Shown: piece by piece, positions 38,122-48,243 of the stretch
Layout: each line of letters starts with the position of its first letter
How positions within the stretch are numbered: position 1 is the stretch's first letter
NCBI GenBank assembly: GCA_027405735.1
Contig: JAPEHQ010000020.1
Location: 744,001-808,000, forward strand
Source of the DNA: Mucor racemosus
Lineage: Eukaryota > Mucoromycota > Mucoromycetes > Mucorales > Mucoraceae
Reading direction: 5' to 3'
Length of the DNA stretch: 64,000 bases
Notes under the pieces: model-generated
What the model saw: only the letters and a program-made list of their open reading frames with translations
Told to the model about the DNA's origin: nothing
Databases searched by the model: none
Program-made: the position numbers and the translations under genes

Positions 38122-38487
38122 TGCTATATGTCACCAAGCACCAGACTTTATCACCTTCTCCAGTATCAGTACATCTTAAAATCTAATGGCTACCACATAC
38201 TACATTTAAATGCAAACTCTTGATATCGGATATTATAAAAAAATCCTAGCGTACTACGTTTACCCAGTAATTACCAAGAACGCTTTAACCTCAATTATGA
38301 CACCATATTATTTCATCCCAGCGGTTAGTCAATCAAGTAGCTATTAAATCAACATCCAAGCACAATTAGCGCAGAATTAAAACAAGGGAACTCACATCTG
38401 CAAGCAAAGTTAAATTATGGTTGATGCATTTCAATCCGTAGATTAGTATCAAGCAGATCTAATGGTTTAATCATGCCTTGAATTACA
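38122..38487 (-). repeat. ~365-bp dispersed repeat, copy 4
   Basis: Counterpart of copy 1, at the outer part of the right arm. Confidence 0.65.
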
Positions 38488-38942
38488 TCACTACGGCCGA
38501 ACTACAGTATGCTTCCCATAGGCATAATGATCTGCACAGTTGGGCAGAATAAAACATTTTGTGCAGACCATTATGCCCAGATGAGCAGAGCAATGATATC
38601 AAGGTCTCTTAGTCAATTGATTAAAGTATATCAATTATAACTTTATTAATAACGAAGATAATTTGAATGGTTTAAAGCAGATGTGAGTTACTCTGATTCA
38701 ACAAAATTGCCTTATTGACGAAATATATCAATTTGAAATTTGGGGTTTGAAAGAGTTTCACCCATGTTCTTCTTTCGGAGACCAAGTGGTAACAACAAAG
38801 ACAACAACCTGTCTGGCAACACTAGAAGAATTTATGCTTTGGTAAATTTCTGTTCGTAAAACACAAAATCGACGGATTTAGGATTATTTTTCTTCCCAAT
38901 CTTTCCTCAGCTCTTTATTTATGTTTAAAACTACAACAAAAA

Positions 38943-39480
38943 TGTCGTATATTTTCAGGATTGATAAATAGTATTTAAAAAAGAATACAATTATAAGAGA
39001 ATGAGTAATTAACCAGTTCTTCAACTGTATAATAAAAACAAGATATCGTTTATTTAGATATAAAAGTATGGCCTTTTATATTGATTTGACATTGAGATCC
39101 TGAGATGTAATTTAAGGCACTATTGAACCATTGGATCTGTTTGATAGTAATCTATGGATTGAAATGGATCAATCATAATTTAACCGTTCTTGCAGAGCTT
39201 GTGAGTTGTCTTGTTTCAATGCTGCGCTAAATATGCTTGGATGTTGATTTGATAGCTACTTGATTGGTTAACTGCTGGGATGAAATAATGTGGTGTCATA
39301 ATTGAGGTCAAAGCGTTCTTGGTAATTACTGGATTAAACTTAATACGCTAGGAGTTTCTTATATCCGATATCAAGACTTGCACTTCAATACATGTCGTAG
39401 TCAATAGATTGTAAGATGTATTGATACTGTAGAAGGTGATAATGTATGATACTAGTAGGTGGAATACAACAGTTACAGTA
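38943..39480 (+). repeat. Partial direct copy of the arm repeat, including ~365-bp repeat copy 5
   Basis: Matches 5508-6034 of the left arm in the same orientation (GTATATTTTCAGG, then TATAAAAGTATGGC, then the ~365-bp unit at 39106-39471). It therefore sits back to back with the right arm. Confidence 0.7.
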
Positions 39481-39744
39481 AATCAATGCAGATCATTGAT
39501 TTACATCATATTCTTAGATAGTAAAACCCTAGTAATAGCTATAATTAATGTGTATAAATACATCCTTTGGATGTATTGTTAATAAAAGTGTAATATTCTG
39601 GCAAGATTATTTATATAGACTCTTTTGACATTTCAGTTATATGCATCTTCTGTTCTGAGTATGCAGTCTCATGTAAGATACATGATGATTTTCGATACTT
39701 CAAAAAATAAAAGATCGTATAAAAACTAATGGTTTGTGATTGCA

Positions 39745-40219
39745 TATTAGAAAGCAGTTAATTTTATTATTGAAGTATATAACAAGAGCTTATATACTCA
39801 TAATTAGTAATGACTAAATACCGAACAGATCTATCGAACCGAACAAGTCAAGATGCAAGTGAAGTATATCACGTGATCTTAAAACATATACTATTACTAT
39901 CTATTATAATTAACACTTTATAAAATTGTCATAACTGTTATATACCTATAGCCGAAGGCTATTAGGTATTTTAGTTATGTTTTATATGTTTAGTCTGTAA
40001 GGAACGACTATTAATAAATGTAGTAGTAATAGATTTATATTAGAAAGAAGTTAAGTTTATTATTGAAGTATATAACATGAGCTTATATACTCATAACTAA
40101 TAATGACTAAATACCGAAAAGATCTATCGAACCGAACAGGTCGGAATGCACGTGATATATATCACGTGAGCATAATATATTTACCATTACTATTTATTAA
40201 AAATGACACTTAACAAAAT
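39745..40219 (+). repeat. ~290-bp tandem repeat ending at the retrotransposon insertion site
   Basis: Units at 39745-39930 and 40036-40219 share ATTAGAAAG, GACTAAATACCGAA, GATCTATCGAACCGAAC and a TATATCACGTGA motif. They are separated by a ~105-bp segment that also occurs in the arms (near 5386-5500). A short hairpin-forming stretch (CTATAGCCGAAGGCTATTAGG) lies between them. The last unit runs up to the AAAT target duplication, so before the Gypsy insertion it ended just upstream of the tRNA-Arg gene. Confidence 0.6.
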
Positions 40220-40554
40220 TGTCAGTATCAGTGTTGATACAAGTAGTGATCCTGATCTGCAGGATATCATTGAGATGTTGAACTCCAACCGAAATAAGAA
40301 ACGGAAGTTTAAACCTAAAATACCAGCAACTAGAAATATCAAACAAAGATTAAATATGATTACACAAAGTATATTGAATATCTTGACGGTACAACCGTAT
40401 TAATAATAAAGACACCTTTTTATCTATTTAACTACAATACTATAATATATATTTACTACATACTATCGTGGTATAATAGTATTATTGTTATTACTATTAT
40501 TATTGATCAGACTCACCAGATACAAATACTAAATCTATATATTTGTATCTGACA
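40220..40554 (+). repeat. 5' LTR
   Basis: 335 bp, TG...CA ends. It contains an 11-bp perfect inverted repeat (AGATACAAATA / TATTTGTATCT, 40518-40550) near its right end. It also contains the 60-codon stretch that in the 3' LTR codes for the C-terminus of pol. Confidence 0.93.
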
Positions 40555-40556
40555 AT

Positions 40557-40571
40557 TGGTAGCAACTTTCG
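40557..40571 (+). other. Probable primer-binding site
   Basis: TGGTAGC begins two bases after the 5' LTR. Its first seven bases would pair with a tRNA 3' end ...GCTACCA, as found in initiator tRNA-Met of yeast. The pairing beyond seven bases is uncertain. Confidence 0.45.
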
Positions 40572-40997
40572 TATTTTTTTTTATCTCCTTTTTTTTCTTG
40601 TTTGTCGCCTATAGCAAATAAGTAAACAGAAAGTCGAACTTCAAGGCACGCCGGATAAGTATTCACTAAAAGGAAAAGATCGAAACATAATTACTAGATC
40701 AGAACCATTTACTGAATCATAATATCCACCCCTCATATAAATTATTTTAGTTGTTCTCGCTTTTTACTGCTCGTAGGACACTCATCTCTGCTACGTTCTC
40801 GCTAGTGATTATATTCCAGCTTGTAGAACCCTTAATTGTCGAAATTGAACTGCTTAAATACACAAAATCTCAAATTTCTCGCATTCAATTTACAACTCCA
40901 ATCCTCCAAATCTTATTCAAATTACATCAAATCAAACTAAATTAATAATCAACTTATATACACTCTCAATCAACTCGATTATTATAAAACACAACAA

Positions 40998-42563
40998 ATG
41001 GGTGATCACCAACAGTTTAATGCCGCAATGTTTGCTGAGCAAAACCAACAAATGATGACCAACATGATGAGGGCTTTCATGGAATCACAATCCCCCCAAA
41101 CAAAGCTGCCTACACCACCTACTTACAGTGGTAATCGTGATGCGTCAGAGATTGATGCATGGATCCGACTAATTGAAAAACAAAAAATACACAATATGTG
41201 GAGTGAAACAAAAACTTACAACTTTGCTTCTTCCTTATTATCAGGACGTGCTGCAACTATTATTTCGCATTACGAGGATCCGGATAGTAATTTCGAGACG
41301 CCAACTACATGGGAACAGCTAAAAATTATTCTCATCACAAATTTTTGCCCTTCAAATGATCAAGACTTGGCGCGAGATTTACTTGTGACAATCCATCAAA
41401 CTGGATCTATCAGAGATTACGTTGATAGATTTATGGATGCAGTAATCCCCATCAAAGATATTAATGAAAGAGAAAAATGTGATAGATTTATGCGTGGACT
41501 GAAGGATAAAGATTTGATCGCTCAGATCCGTTCAATGAGAATTGAAAATCGTACATTGGAGAAATTATTTTCTGATTCCTTAGCATATGAATTCGCACAT
41601 CATCCCGAAATCACTTCAGGCGCTCAAAGTAACTCTGGATACAAGGATTACAACCGTAACAACGATGTTCAAGCCATGGAACTCGATGCAATTATGCAAA
41701 ATCGTAAAAACAACAACAACCAGTATTACAAAAACAACAGCAAGAATTACAACAACAACAAGGGCTACAACAGCAACAACAACAACAATAACAACAAGAA
41801 CTACAATAACCAACGTCATCGAAACAACAAAAGCAGACCTTACGACCCTAATGTCACTTGTTATCATTGTAAAAAAATTGGACATATGACAACCGATTGT
41901 TTTGCTCGTAATTTGGATATTATGCATGCATTTGATAAATTAGATATTAATATCCGCAACAAGATTTTCAAGTCCGTTGGTGCTTTGAATTGTATTGAAG
42001 ATATCAGTTCAGAGGAACAGCACAATTGTGATTGTAGTCAGTGTAGCGCATCATCGTCTAATAATAAATCTCATGGTTCTTCTTATTTGCTGTCTTTATG
42101 TGATAAAATTGTTGAGAAAAAGAATAAACAACTACAGGATATCAATCAAATCATTACAATGATTGATTCCAATAATGTGGTCCCTTTATCTGTTACTCCT
42201 GAGAACCCCTCGTTAAAATCTTCTACGAATCAACAAAACACAAATATTCCAACTAGTAGTGTTTTAAGTTCAATGTCAAATCCAATTGGGAAAAAGGTGA
42301 ACCCAGTTAGTGCTCGTCGCCCGGTTGAATTGGTTCCAATTACACGAGATTTACAAGTACTCAGTAACACTTCACCAACAACTATGGACTTTACAACTGA
42401 CTCGGTTTATCTGACCAACTTATTAAATGCAACAAATGCTTTAACTCTGCCATTGTACTCCGCAAATATCAATTTAAACAATTCTTTGGATGTGGTAAAT
42501 GTTAAATGTCTAATTGATAATGGAGCTAGTGAAACTATATTTCCAGTAGAATTGCAAGAATAA
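40998..42563 (+). CDS. Gag polyprotein with start of protease
   Basis: 521 aa. It has a retrotransposon Gag core (residues ~40-190, with W-x-R, SLLSGRAA and CDRFMRGLKDKDL). An Asn/Lys-rich low-complexity stretch of about 50 residues follows, then one CCHC zinc knuckle (CYHCKKIGHMTTDC, residues ~288-301). The frame runs into the retroviral-type aspartic protease active site (LIDNGASETIF) and stops 6 codons later at 42561. Gag would form the particle and bind the RNA. The rest of the protease is in the -1 frame. Confidence 0.9.
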   Translation: MGDHQQFNAAMFAEQNQQMMTNMMRAFMESQSPQTKLPTPPTYSGNRDASEIDAWIRLIEKQKIHNMWSETKTYNFASSLLSGRAATIISHYEDPDSNFETPTTWEQLKIILITNFCPSNDQDLARDLLVTIHQTGSIRDYVDRFMDAVIPIKDINEREKCDRFMRGLKDKDLIAQIRSMRIENRTLEKLFSDSLAYEFAHHPEITSGAQSNSGYKDYNRNNDVQAMELDAIMQNRKNNNNQYYKNNSKNYNNNKGYNSNNNNNNNKNYNNQRHRNNKSRPYDPNVTCYHCKKIGHMTTDCFARNLDIMHAFDKLDINIRNKIFKSVGALNCIEDISSEEQHNCDCSQCSASSSNNKSHGSSYLLSLCDKIVEKKNKQLQDINQIITMIDSNNVVPLSVTPENPSLKSSTNQQNTNIPTSSVLSSMSNPIGKKVNPVSARRPVELVPITRDLQVLSNTSPTTMDFTTDSVYLTNLLNATNALTLPLYSANINLNNSLDVVNVKCLIDNGASETIFPVELQE

Positions 42564-45500
42564 TTGATGGCCAACGTAGTCAAATTCAAGGTAGAGAAGT
42601 TGAAACGGCAGGTGGAAATGTATCTCCTATAAATGAAAAGATTATTTTTGGATTGAACTTACAAGGTCACATTAGCCCAATGTCAGCGTTTGTTTTCGAT
42701 ACAAAATTCGATATTATTCTTGGTAGATCATGGTTAAAAGAACACAAACCTGTTGCAGACTGGTTTGATGACACTTGGACTTTGTCTTGTTGTGGTGACC
42801 AAAATATCATTGTTACGCCATCGTCTTCATCTTGTGTTGCAACCACAACTATTAAACAACCACCTGAATTGAACTATTTAGTATCACACTTACAAATGGA
42901 GAATATACTAGAAGAAGACGGCACAGAAGCTTGCTTTTTATATTTGGTCGACGAATCCAAAAAGGATGGCGCAGATCTTGGAATAAACAAAGAAAATATA
43001 ATGTGGACAAAACAACTCATGAAGGATTTTCCAACTGTATTCCAAGATAAATTACCTGGTCTTCCACCAAATCGAGAAAATTTTGCTCATGTAATCAATG
43101 TACCTGAAGGGGTTAATCCTATTAATCGACCTCCTTTTCGTATGAGCCCAGCTGAACTCGATGAATTACAACGTCAATTGAGTGAATTGTCATCTCTAGG
43201 GCTTATCAGGCCATCATCATCACCATGGGGTGCTCCAGTACTTTTTGTCAAGAAAAAAAATGGAGAAATGAGAATGTGTATTGATTACAGAGCTTTGAAC
43301 AAAGTTACCGTTCGCAATTCCACTCCTTTACCTCGTATAGACGAGTGCTTAGATCGTTTACAAGGTGCATCGTGGTTTACTTGTTTGGATCTCCGCTCGG
43401 GCTATCACCAAATTAGGCTCCAGGAATCGGATATACCCCTCACCGGTTTTAATACCCGATATGGCAAGTGGGAATGGCTTGTACTACCTTTCGGACTTTC
43501 AAATGCGCCACCATCTTACCAAACTTGGATGAACGGAGTTTTAAAAGATTGTATTGACAAGTTTGCTTTGGTTTATTTAGACGATTGTTGTATTTATAGC
43601 TCTAATTTGGAAGATCACATCAAACATGTTCGCCAAGTATTATCTATATTTGAAAAGGAAGGTCTAATTATCAATCTGAAAAAATGCGAATTTGGGAAGC
43701 GTGAATTGGAATTCTTAGGTTATAGGGTTTCAGCTAAAGGCATTTTACCATCTTCCTCAAAAGTAAAAGCAATTCAAGACTGGCCAAGACCTACAAATGT
43801 GCAAGAGGTACGCCAATTTGTTGGATTAGCTCAACATTATCGTCGTTTCTGCCCTTCGTTCTCCTCGATTGCAGCTCCTCTAACTGAATTAACTCATGGT
43901 AATGGCGCTAAAAAACGTGCTATTGTTTGGAATGCTGAATGTGAAGCTAGTTTTACAGCTATAAAACAAATGCTTACTTCTCCACCATTATTAAAATTAC
44001 CAGATATGAGCCAACCTTACAGAATTGAAACTGATTCAAGTGATTTTGGTGTCGGAGCAGTACTATTACAACAGGAGCCCAATACTGACTCGTGGTTACC
44101 AATCGCATATGAATCTAAGAAGTTGTCAAAAGCAGAACAAAAATTACCAGCTCAAGAACGTGAACTTATTGCAATTATTCATGCCTTACGAACTTGGCGC
44201 TGTTTTATTGATGGGTGTCAGGGTGGTTATACAGTTTACAGCGATCATAAACCATTAATTTATTTCCATTCCCAAGTTAACCCTACACCGCGTTTAGTTC
44301 GTTGGATTGCAGATTATGAATTATTTTCGCCAAAAATTGAATATAAAGCTGGAAAAGACAATCAAGTTGCCGATGCACTCTCTAGAAAACCTGATTTACT
44401 TATTGATGATGGTGTCGAAATACCTTCTCTAAAATCTGAATACTTGTACGCTGCTTGGGATCAATTATCTGATCAGATCAAAACGGATTGGCCTATTTTA
44501 TATGTCGACAAGAATTATGAAAAAATGAAATCTGACGTGTTGCGAAAACGGATGGAAAAAGAAGAAGATCAGTTTGTTGTTCGTCAAAAGACAGTATATA
44601 GAAAAGTGAAATTAGGATCAGGCAAGGTACTCGAACTTAAGTTTATCCCATTTTCAGAACGAGCAGATTTGGTTTTCAAATATCATGAGTCATTTGGTCA
44701 TGCAGGTATCAAAACTATGTTGAAAATGTTTGCAGAACGTTATTGGTGGCCTGGTTTTCGTAAGGACATTCTAGAATGGCTTAAAACTTGTACAGCTTGT
44801 CAATTGAATAGTCGACGTGATCATGTGCATCAAGATGTCATGCATCGTCTTCAAATACCAAAAGCTTTTGATCGTTGGCACATAGACTTTGTGGGTGAAT
44901 TACCTACAACATCAAACGGCAATAAATGGTTACTGACAGCAGTTGATTACTTGACTAACTGGCCAATTGCAAGAGCTGTTTCTGTGGCATCAATGGAAGC
45001 TGTCGCTGATTTCATCTATGAGGAAATTGTTATGCGTTTTGGTTGCCCATCCGAAATTATTACAGATCGTGGTGCTAACTTTACTAGTGGTTTGGTTCAA
45101 GCTTACACTAAACGTATTGGTACAAATCACAAATTGACATCTGCGTTCCATCCTCGTACAAATTCTAAGGTGGAAAGATACAATGGCGTGATAAAGCAAA
45201 TGCTGAGAAAATATGTAAATGGGGCAATTCATCGCTGGGACGATTTTGTCAACACTGCTTTGTGGGCAAGTCGAGTAAGAGTACATTCTACTACTGGATT
45301 TAGTCCATTTTACTTGGTTTATGGCCGTGAACCTAGACTACCAGGTGATATTTTGAGACCATATATTACCCGTGAAATGTTGTTGGACAAACGGACAGTT
45401 GCAGATATTACGTCTCGTGAGTTGGAACTATTAGGCCAACATCGTGCCGCCGCTGAGTTCCGGTTAAAAGCCATGGGCGAAGCCGATAAAAAACGCTGGG

Positions 45501-46777
45501 ATGCAAAAATCAAACCTACTAGTTTTGAAATTGGTGATATGGTCATATTAACTCACGAAGGCAAATTTGGTTTGGAACCTCGTTTCAAAGGCCCCTATAT
45601 TGTGACAAAAGTTTTTCCTGATTATGGTACGTATCAACTGGAAACAATAGCTGGCGAACCGCTCCAATCGTTGGTACACGTAGATAGGATTAAAGCAGCT
45701 AATGGCGAAAAACCCCTCGTTCCCTGGTATGATCCTACTACTAGTCGTCGAGCAGTTCGTGAAGCTGATCGTTTACGTATGGATACTACTAATATGGCAA
45801 AAATTTTACCAAAATTACCATCAAACAGCCAACTTTCGTCAGTTAGTATACCATCAGAACAAAATTTAAATCAACCACAAGACGACTACATTGATATGCC
45901 AGTACCTAAAACCACAAATAGTCAAAGTACATCTGAAATTGCTAAAAATTCTACACCAAACTCAATATCAGAAGAAGATCTCTCAGTTCATGGCAGTAGT
46001 ATTATGGATGAAACAGAAAACAATGATCGCGTGTTTGAACACGTACTTGACGGATATGATTTTATGTCTTCCGCGGATAGTGATATCGAAATTCCCGACC
46101 AACCGATAAAACCATCATCCTCAAGTTCAACTGTTTCCTCGACTGTTTCTTCATCTTATTTATCTTCAGCTCATGCCGATCATGAAACATTAAATGAGAA
46201 AATTAGTGTAGACTCTGGTAGTGATATTGACGAAAGAGTATCAGAACCTGAAATCAATGAGCAAATGCTAAACGCAGAACTCGAAGAATCAAATACAAAC
46301 CCTGAAAATATTAACTCTCCACCAGAAAATACCAATTTATCCCCAGATTCAACCACTCAAGAAACAAATATTACCACAACCACCTCAAATCAAGTTCCTT
46401 CCAGTGATTTTTCTTTTGCTCCACCTCCAAATCAAACAAAAATATCTCAAGCAAGTACCACTAAAACTGAGAAATTTATTGATTTATCGTTTAAACTACC
46501 TTCTTCTTCCAATTCCACTCCCGAATCTTCTACAACTGCCATGACCAAATCCAACGATGTTCAGGGTCGAACATCTGTCTCGAAGGGGGGTGATGTCAGT
46601 ATCAGTGTTGATACAAGTAGTGATCCTGATCTGCAGGATATCATTGAGATGTTGAACTCCAACCGAAATAAGAAACGGAAGTTTAAACCTAAAATACCAG
46701 CAACTAGGAATATCAAACAAAGATTAAATATGATTACACAAAGTATATTGAATATCTTGACGGTACAACCGTATTAA
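42533..46777 (+). CDS. Pol polyprotein: protease remainder, RT, RNase H, integrase
   Basis: The open frame starts at 42533 in the -1 frame relative to gag, with no credible independent ATG at its start. It contains the protease remainder (FDIILGRSWL) and reverse transcriptase (MRMCIDYRALN, YLDD at about 43574). RNase H follows (ETDSSDFGVGAVL, SDHKPL). Integrase has an HHCC zinc domain (HESFGHAG...CTACQ) and a catalytic core (WHIDFVG, DRGANFTS, SKVERYNGV). Next come a GPYIV-type C-terminal domain (no chromodomain seen) and a long Ser/Thr/Asn-rich tail. The last ~60 codons lie inside the 3' LTR. No internal stop interrupts it. It replicates the element through RNA and integrates the copy. Confidence 0.92.
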   Translation, partial: NYISSRIARIIDGQRSQIQGREVETAGGNVSPINEKIIFGLNLQGHISPMSAFVFDTKFDIILGRSWLKEHKPVADWFDDTWTLSCCGDQNIIVTPSSSSCVATTTIKQPPELNYLVSHLQMENILEEDGTEACFLYLVDESKKDGADLGINKENIMWTKQLMKDFPTVFQDKLPGLPPNRENFAHVINVPEGVNPINRPPFRMSPAELDELQRQLSELSSLGLIRPSSSPWGAPVLFVKKKNGEMRMCIDYRALNKVTVRNSTPLPRIDECLDRLQGASWFTCLDLRSGYHQIRLQESDIPLTGFNTRYGKWEWLVLPFGLSNAPPSYQTWMNGVLKDCIDKFALVYLDDCCIYSSNLEDHIKHVRQVLSIFEKEGLIINLKKCEFGKRELEFLGYRVSAKGILPSSSKVKAIQDWPRPTNVQEVRQFVGLAQHYRRFCPSFSSIAAPLTELTHGNGAKKRAIVWNAECEASFTAIKQMLTSPPLLKLPDMSQPYRIETDSSDFGVGAVLLQQEPNTDSWLPIAYESKKLSKAEQKLPAQERELIAIIHALRTWRCFIDGCQGGYTVYSDHKPLIYFHSQVNPTPRLVRWIADYELFSPKIEYKAGKDNQVADALSRKPDLLIDDGVEIPSLKSEYLYAAWDQLSDQIKTDWPILYVDKNYEKMKSDVLRKRMEKEEDQFVVRQKTVYRKVKLGSGKVLELKFIPFSERADLVFKYHESFGHAGIKTMLKMFAERYWWPGFRKDILEWLKTCTACQLNSRRDHVHQDVMHRLQIPKAFDRWHIDFVGELPTTSNGNKWLLTAVDYLTNWPIARAVSVASMEAVADFIYEEIVMRFGCPSEIITDRGANFTSGLVQAYTKRIGTNHKLTSAFHPRTNSKVERYNGVIKQMLRKYVNGAIHRWDDFVNTALWASRVRVHSTTGFSPFYLVYGREPRLPGDILRPYITREMLLDKRTVADITSRELELLGQHRAAAEFRLKAMGEADKKRWDAKIKPTSFEIGDMVILTHEGKFGLEPRFKGPYIVTKVFPDYGTYQLETIAGEPLQSLVHVDRIKAANGEKPLVPWYDPTTSRRAVREADRLRMDTTNMAKILPKLPSNSQLSSVSIPSEQNLNQPQDDYIDMPVPKTTNSQSTSEIAKNSTPNSISEEDLSVHGSSIMDETENNDRVFEHVLDGYDFMSSADSDIEIPDQPIKPSSSSSTVSSTVSSSYLSSAHADHETLNEKISVDSGSDIDERVSEPEINEQMLNAELEESNTNPENINSPPENTNLSPDSTTQETNITTTTSNQVPSSDFSFAPPPNQTKISQASTTKTEKFIDLSFKLPSSSNSTPESSTTAMTKSNDVQGRTSVSKGGDVSISVDTSSDPDLQDIIEMLNSNRNKKRKFKPKIPATRNIKQRLNMITQSILNILTVQPY
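46582..46593 (+). other. Polypurine tract
   Basis: GAAGGGGGGTGA lies immediately before the 3' LTR and would prime plus-strand DNA synthesis. It is also read as codons of pol. Confidence 0.8.
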
Positions 46778-46885
46778 TAATAAAGACACCTTTTTATCTA
46801 TTTAACTACAATACTATAATATATATTTACTACATACTATCGTGGTATAATATTATTATTGTTATTACTATTATTATTGATCAGG
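46594..46885 (+). repeat. 3' LTR, left part
   Basis: First 292 bp of the 3' LTR, ending with the AGG duplicated by CACTA insertion. The remaining 43 bp are at 54333-54375. Confidence 0.93.
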
Positions 46886-46902
46886 CACTACAGCTTTATG
46901 AT

Positions 46903-47096
46903 CACCCTAATATCCCATAATATAACCCTAATATGGCCGTATTAGATGCTGTATTAGGGTAGTCATAAAATGAACGTTTTGGGGTATACCCTAATATCGC
47001 TCCTAATACGGCTGGGTTAAATACCCTAATACAACTCTAATACAGCAGGATTAGCTACCTTATTTCCCTAATACACCTCTAATACAGCCGTATTAG
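46903..47096. repeat. CACTA subterminal repeat cluster
   Basis: About ten copies of CCTAATA(C/T) or its complement GTATTAGG in under 200 bp, several arranged as GTATTAGG...CCTAATAC pairs. The right end has GTATTAGGGATCCCTAATAC at 54282-54301. These are likely binding sites for the element's own proteins. Confidence 0.8.
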
Positions 47097-48243
47097 ACTC
47101 TGTTCTATATTGTCTAATTGGACCATTATCATCTCTTTTCATCAAAATCACGTATATTTTCATTTGTTCATTGGCTTATTATTATATCTTTCCATCAGAT
47201 TACGTATTTTTCAGTTAAATTATTGGCTTTTATTTACATTTTAGATGTAGATGTTTACATATTACTGGATTCTATATATATCAAATCCATACAGTATTGG
47301 TTGATATTTACGATATTTGTTATTGATTGATACTCAACTATGAATAGATAGCAGATACGCCATTATCTTTTTTTTATGGGTATATGAAAAATACATTAAT
47401 GGATCATTGCATGGTTGTAGATTAAAAGGATTTTATTAAAAGAATAGTAGTATTAATGGTGGCTATGGCAATATGTATATTAAATGCATTGGCTTGGATG
47501 TCATTACCACAGCGGAAGATATAAAGACAACACGACAACACCTACCTTGAGTTTTATTACATTGAACCTACAGTAATCTAGGCCGTGCTTATAAAGGATG
47601 CTCCTAATCAAATACAGAAAGGCTACATCAAAAGAGAAATCATCAGCTAAGATTCAAATTTCTTTTCAATAGAAAGGTTATCAAATTATATACATACATT
47701 ATTACATCGTTGAAGGTCCAGCGCAAGAAACAGAAGGTATTCCTGAAGGTCCAATCTATTAAATAATAAAAAAGAGATGAGTATACACTTAAACGTAAGA
47801 AAGAGTAGACGTTTTACCTGAAACCAGTGGGCATAAACAGTAAAAATCTAGTATTAAAATTTGACAATGTCAGATATAGTACAAAGCATGAACAATATAT
47901 AAATCTTACCATGAAGTGATCAATTTGGATTATACACAGGAAAGACTAATGTTAGATGCTTATATGCTTAAACATTTTTGTTATATTGTACAGCATTTAC
48001 CTTGTAAAAAATAGAAGACTCAAAATAGAGGGCGTTGGATATATATATAATAAAAAAAAGATAGGAGAATGAGAAGAAGAAGAAAAATTAGCAAAAATCA
48101 AATGTAGCTCATTTTTATACACTCCATTTTCTGTGGTACGAAAGCTTGATTTCCTTGTATGGAATTTTTCAAAACAATATAAACATACAAAGCAAATATT
48201 TTCTTATTCACAAGTAATCCCTTTTCTTAATCTCAACAATATT

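Larger units (their letters stand above)
35055..38942 (-). repeat. Right arm of the ~4 kb inverted repeat (no piggyBac)
   Basis: Reverse complement of 401-7045 without the piggyBac insertion. Preserved parts are the empty TTAA site (37211-37220), the pogo-like end (37221), the 48-codon ORF, the 20-bp-stem palindrome and two ~365-bp repeats. It ends abruptly at 38942, where a directly oriented partial copy of the same repeat begins. Confidence 0.85.

Noticed and set aside
401..38942. A single 38-kb giant transposon bounded by the inverted arms
   Set aside because: The interval contains ordinary host genes (citrate carrier, UVSSA, aldo-keto reductase), no capsid, polymerase or captain-type recombinase, and no target duplication at 401/38942. 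Two inverted copies of a smaller repeat explain it better.
41616..41927. Minus-strand Val-rich ORF in gag
   Set aside because: It is antisense of the Asn/Lys-rich gag repeat; the plus frame carries Gag core and zinc knuckle.
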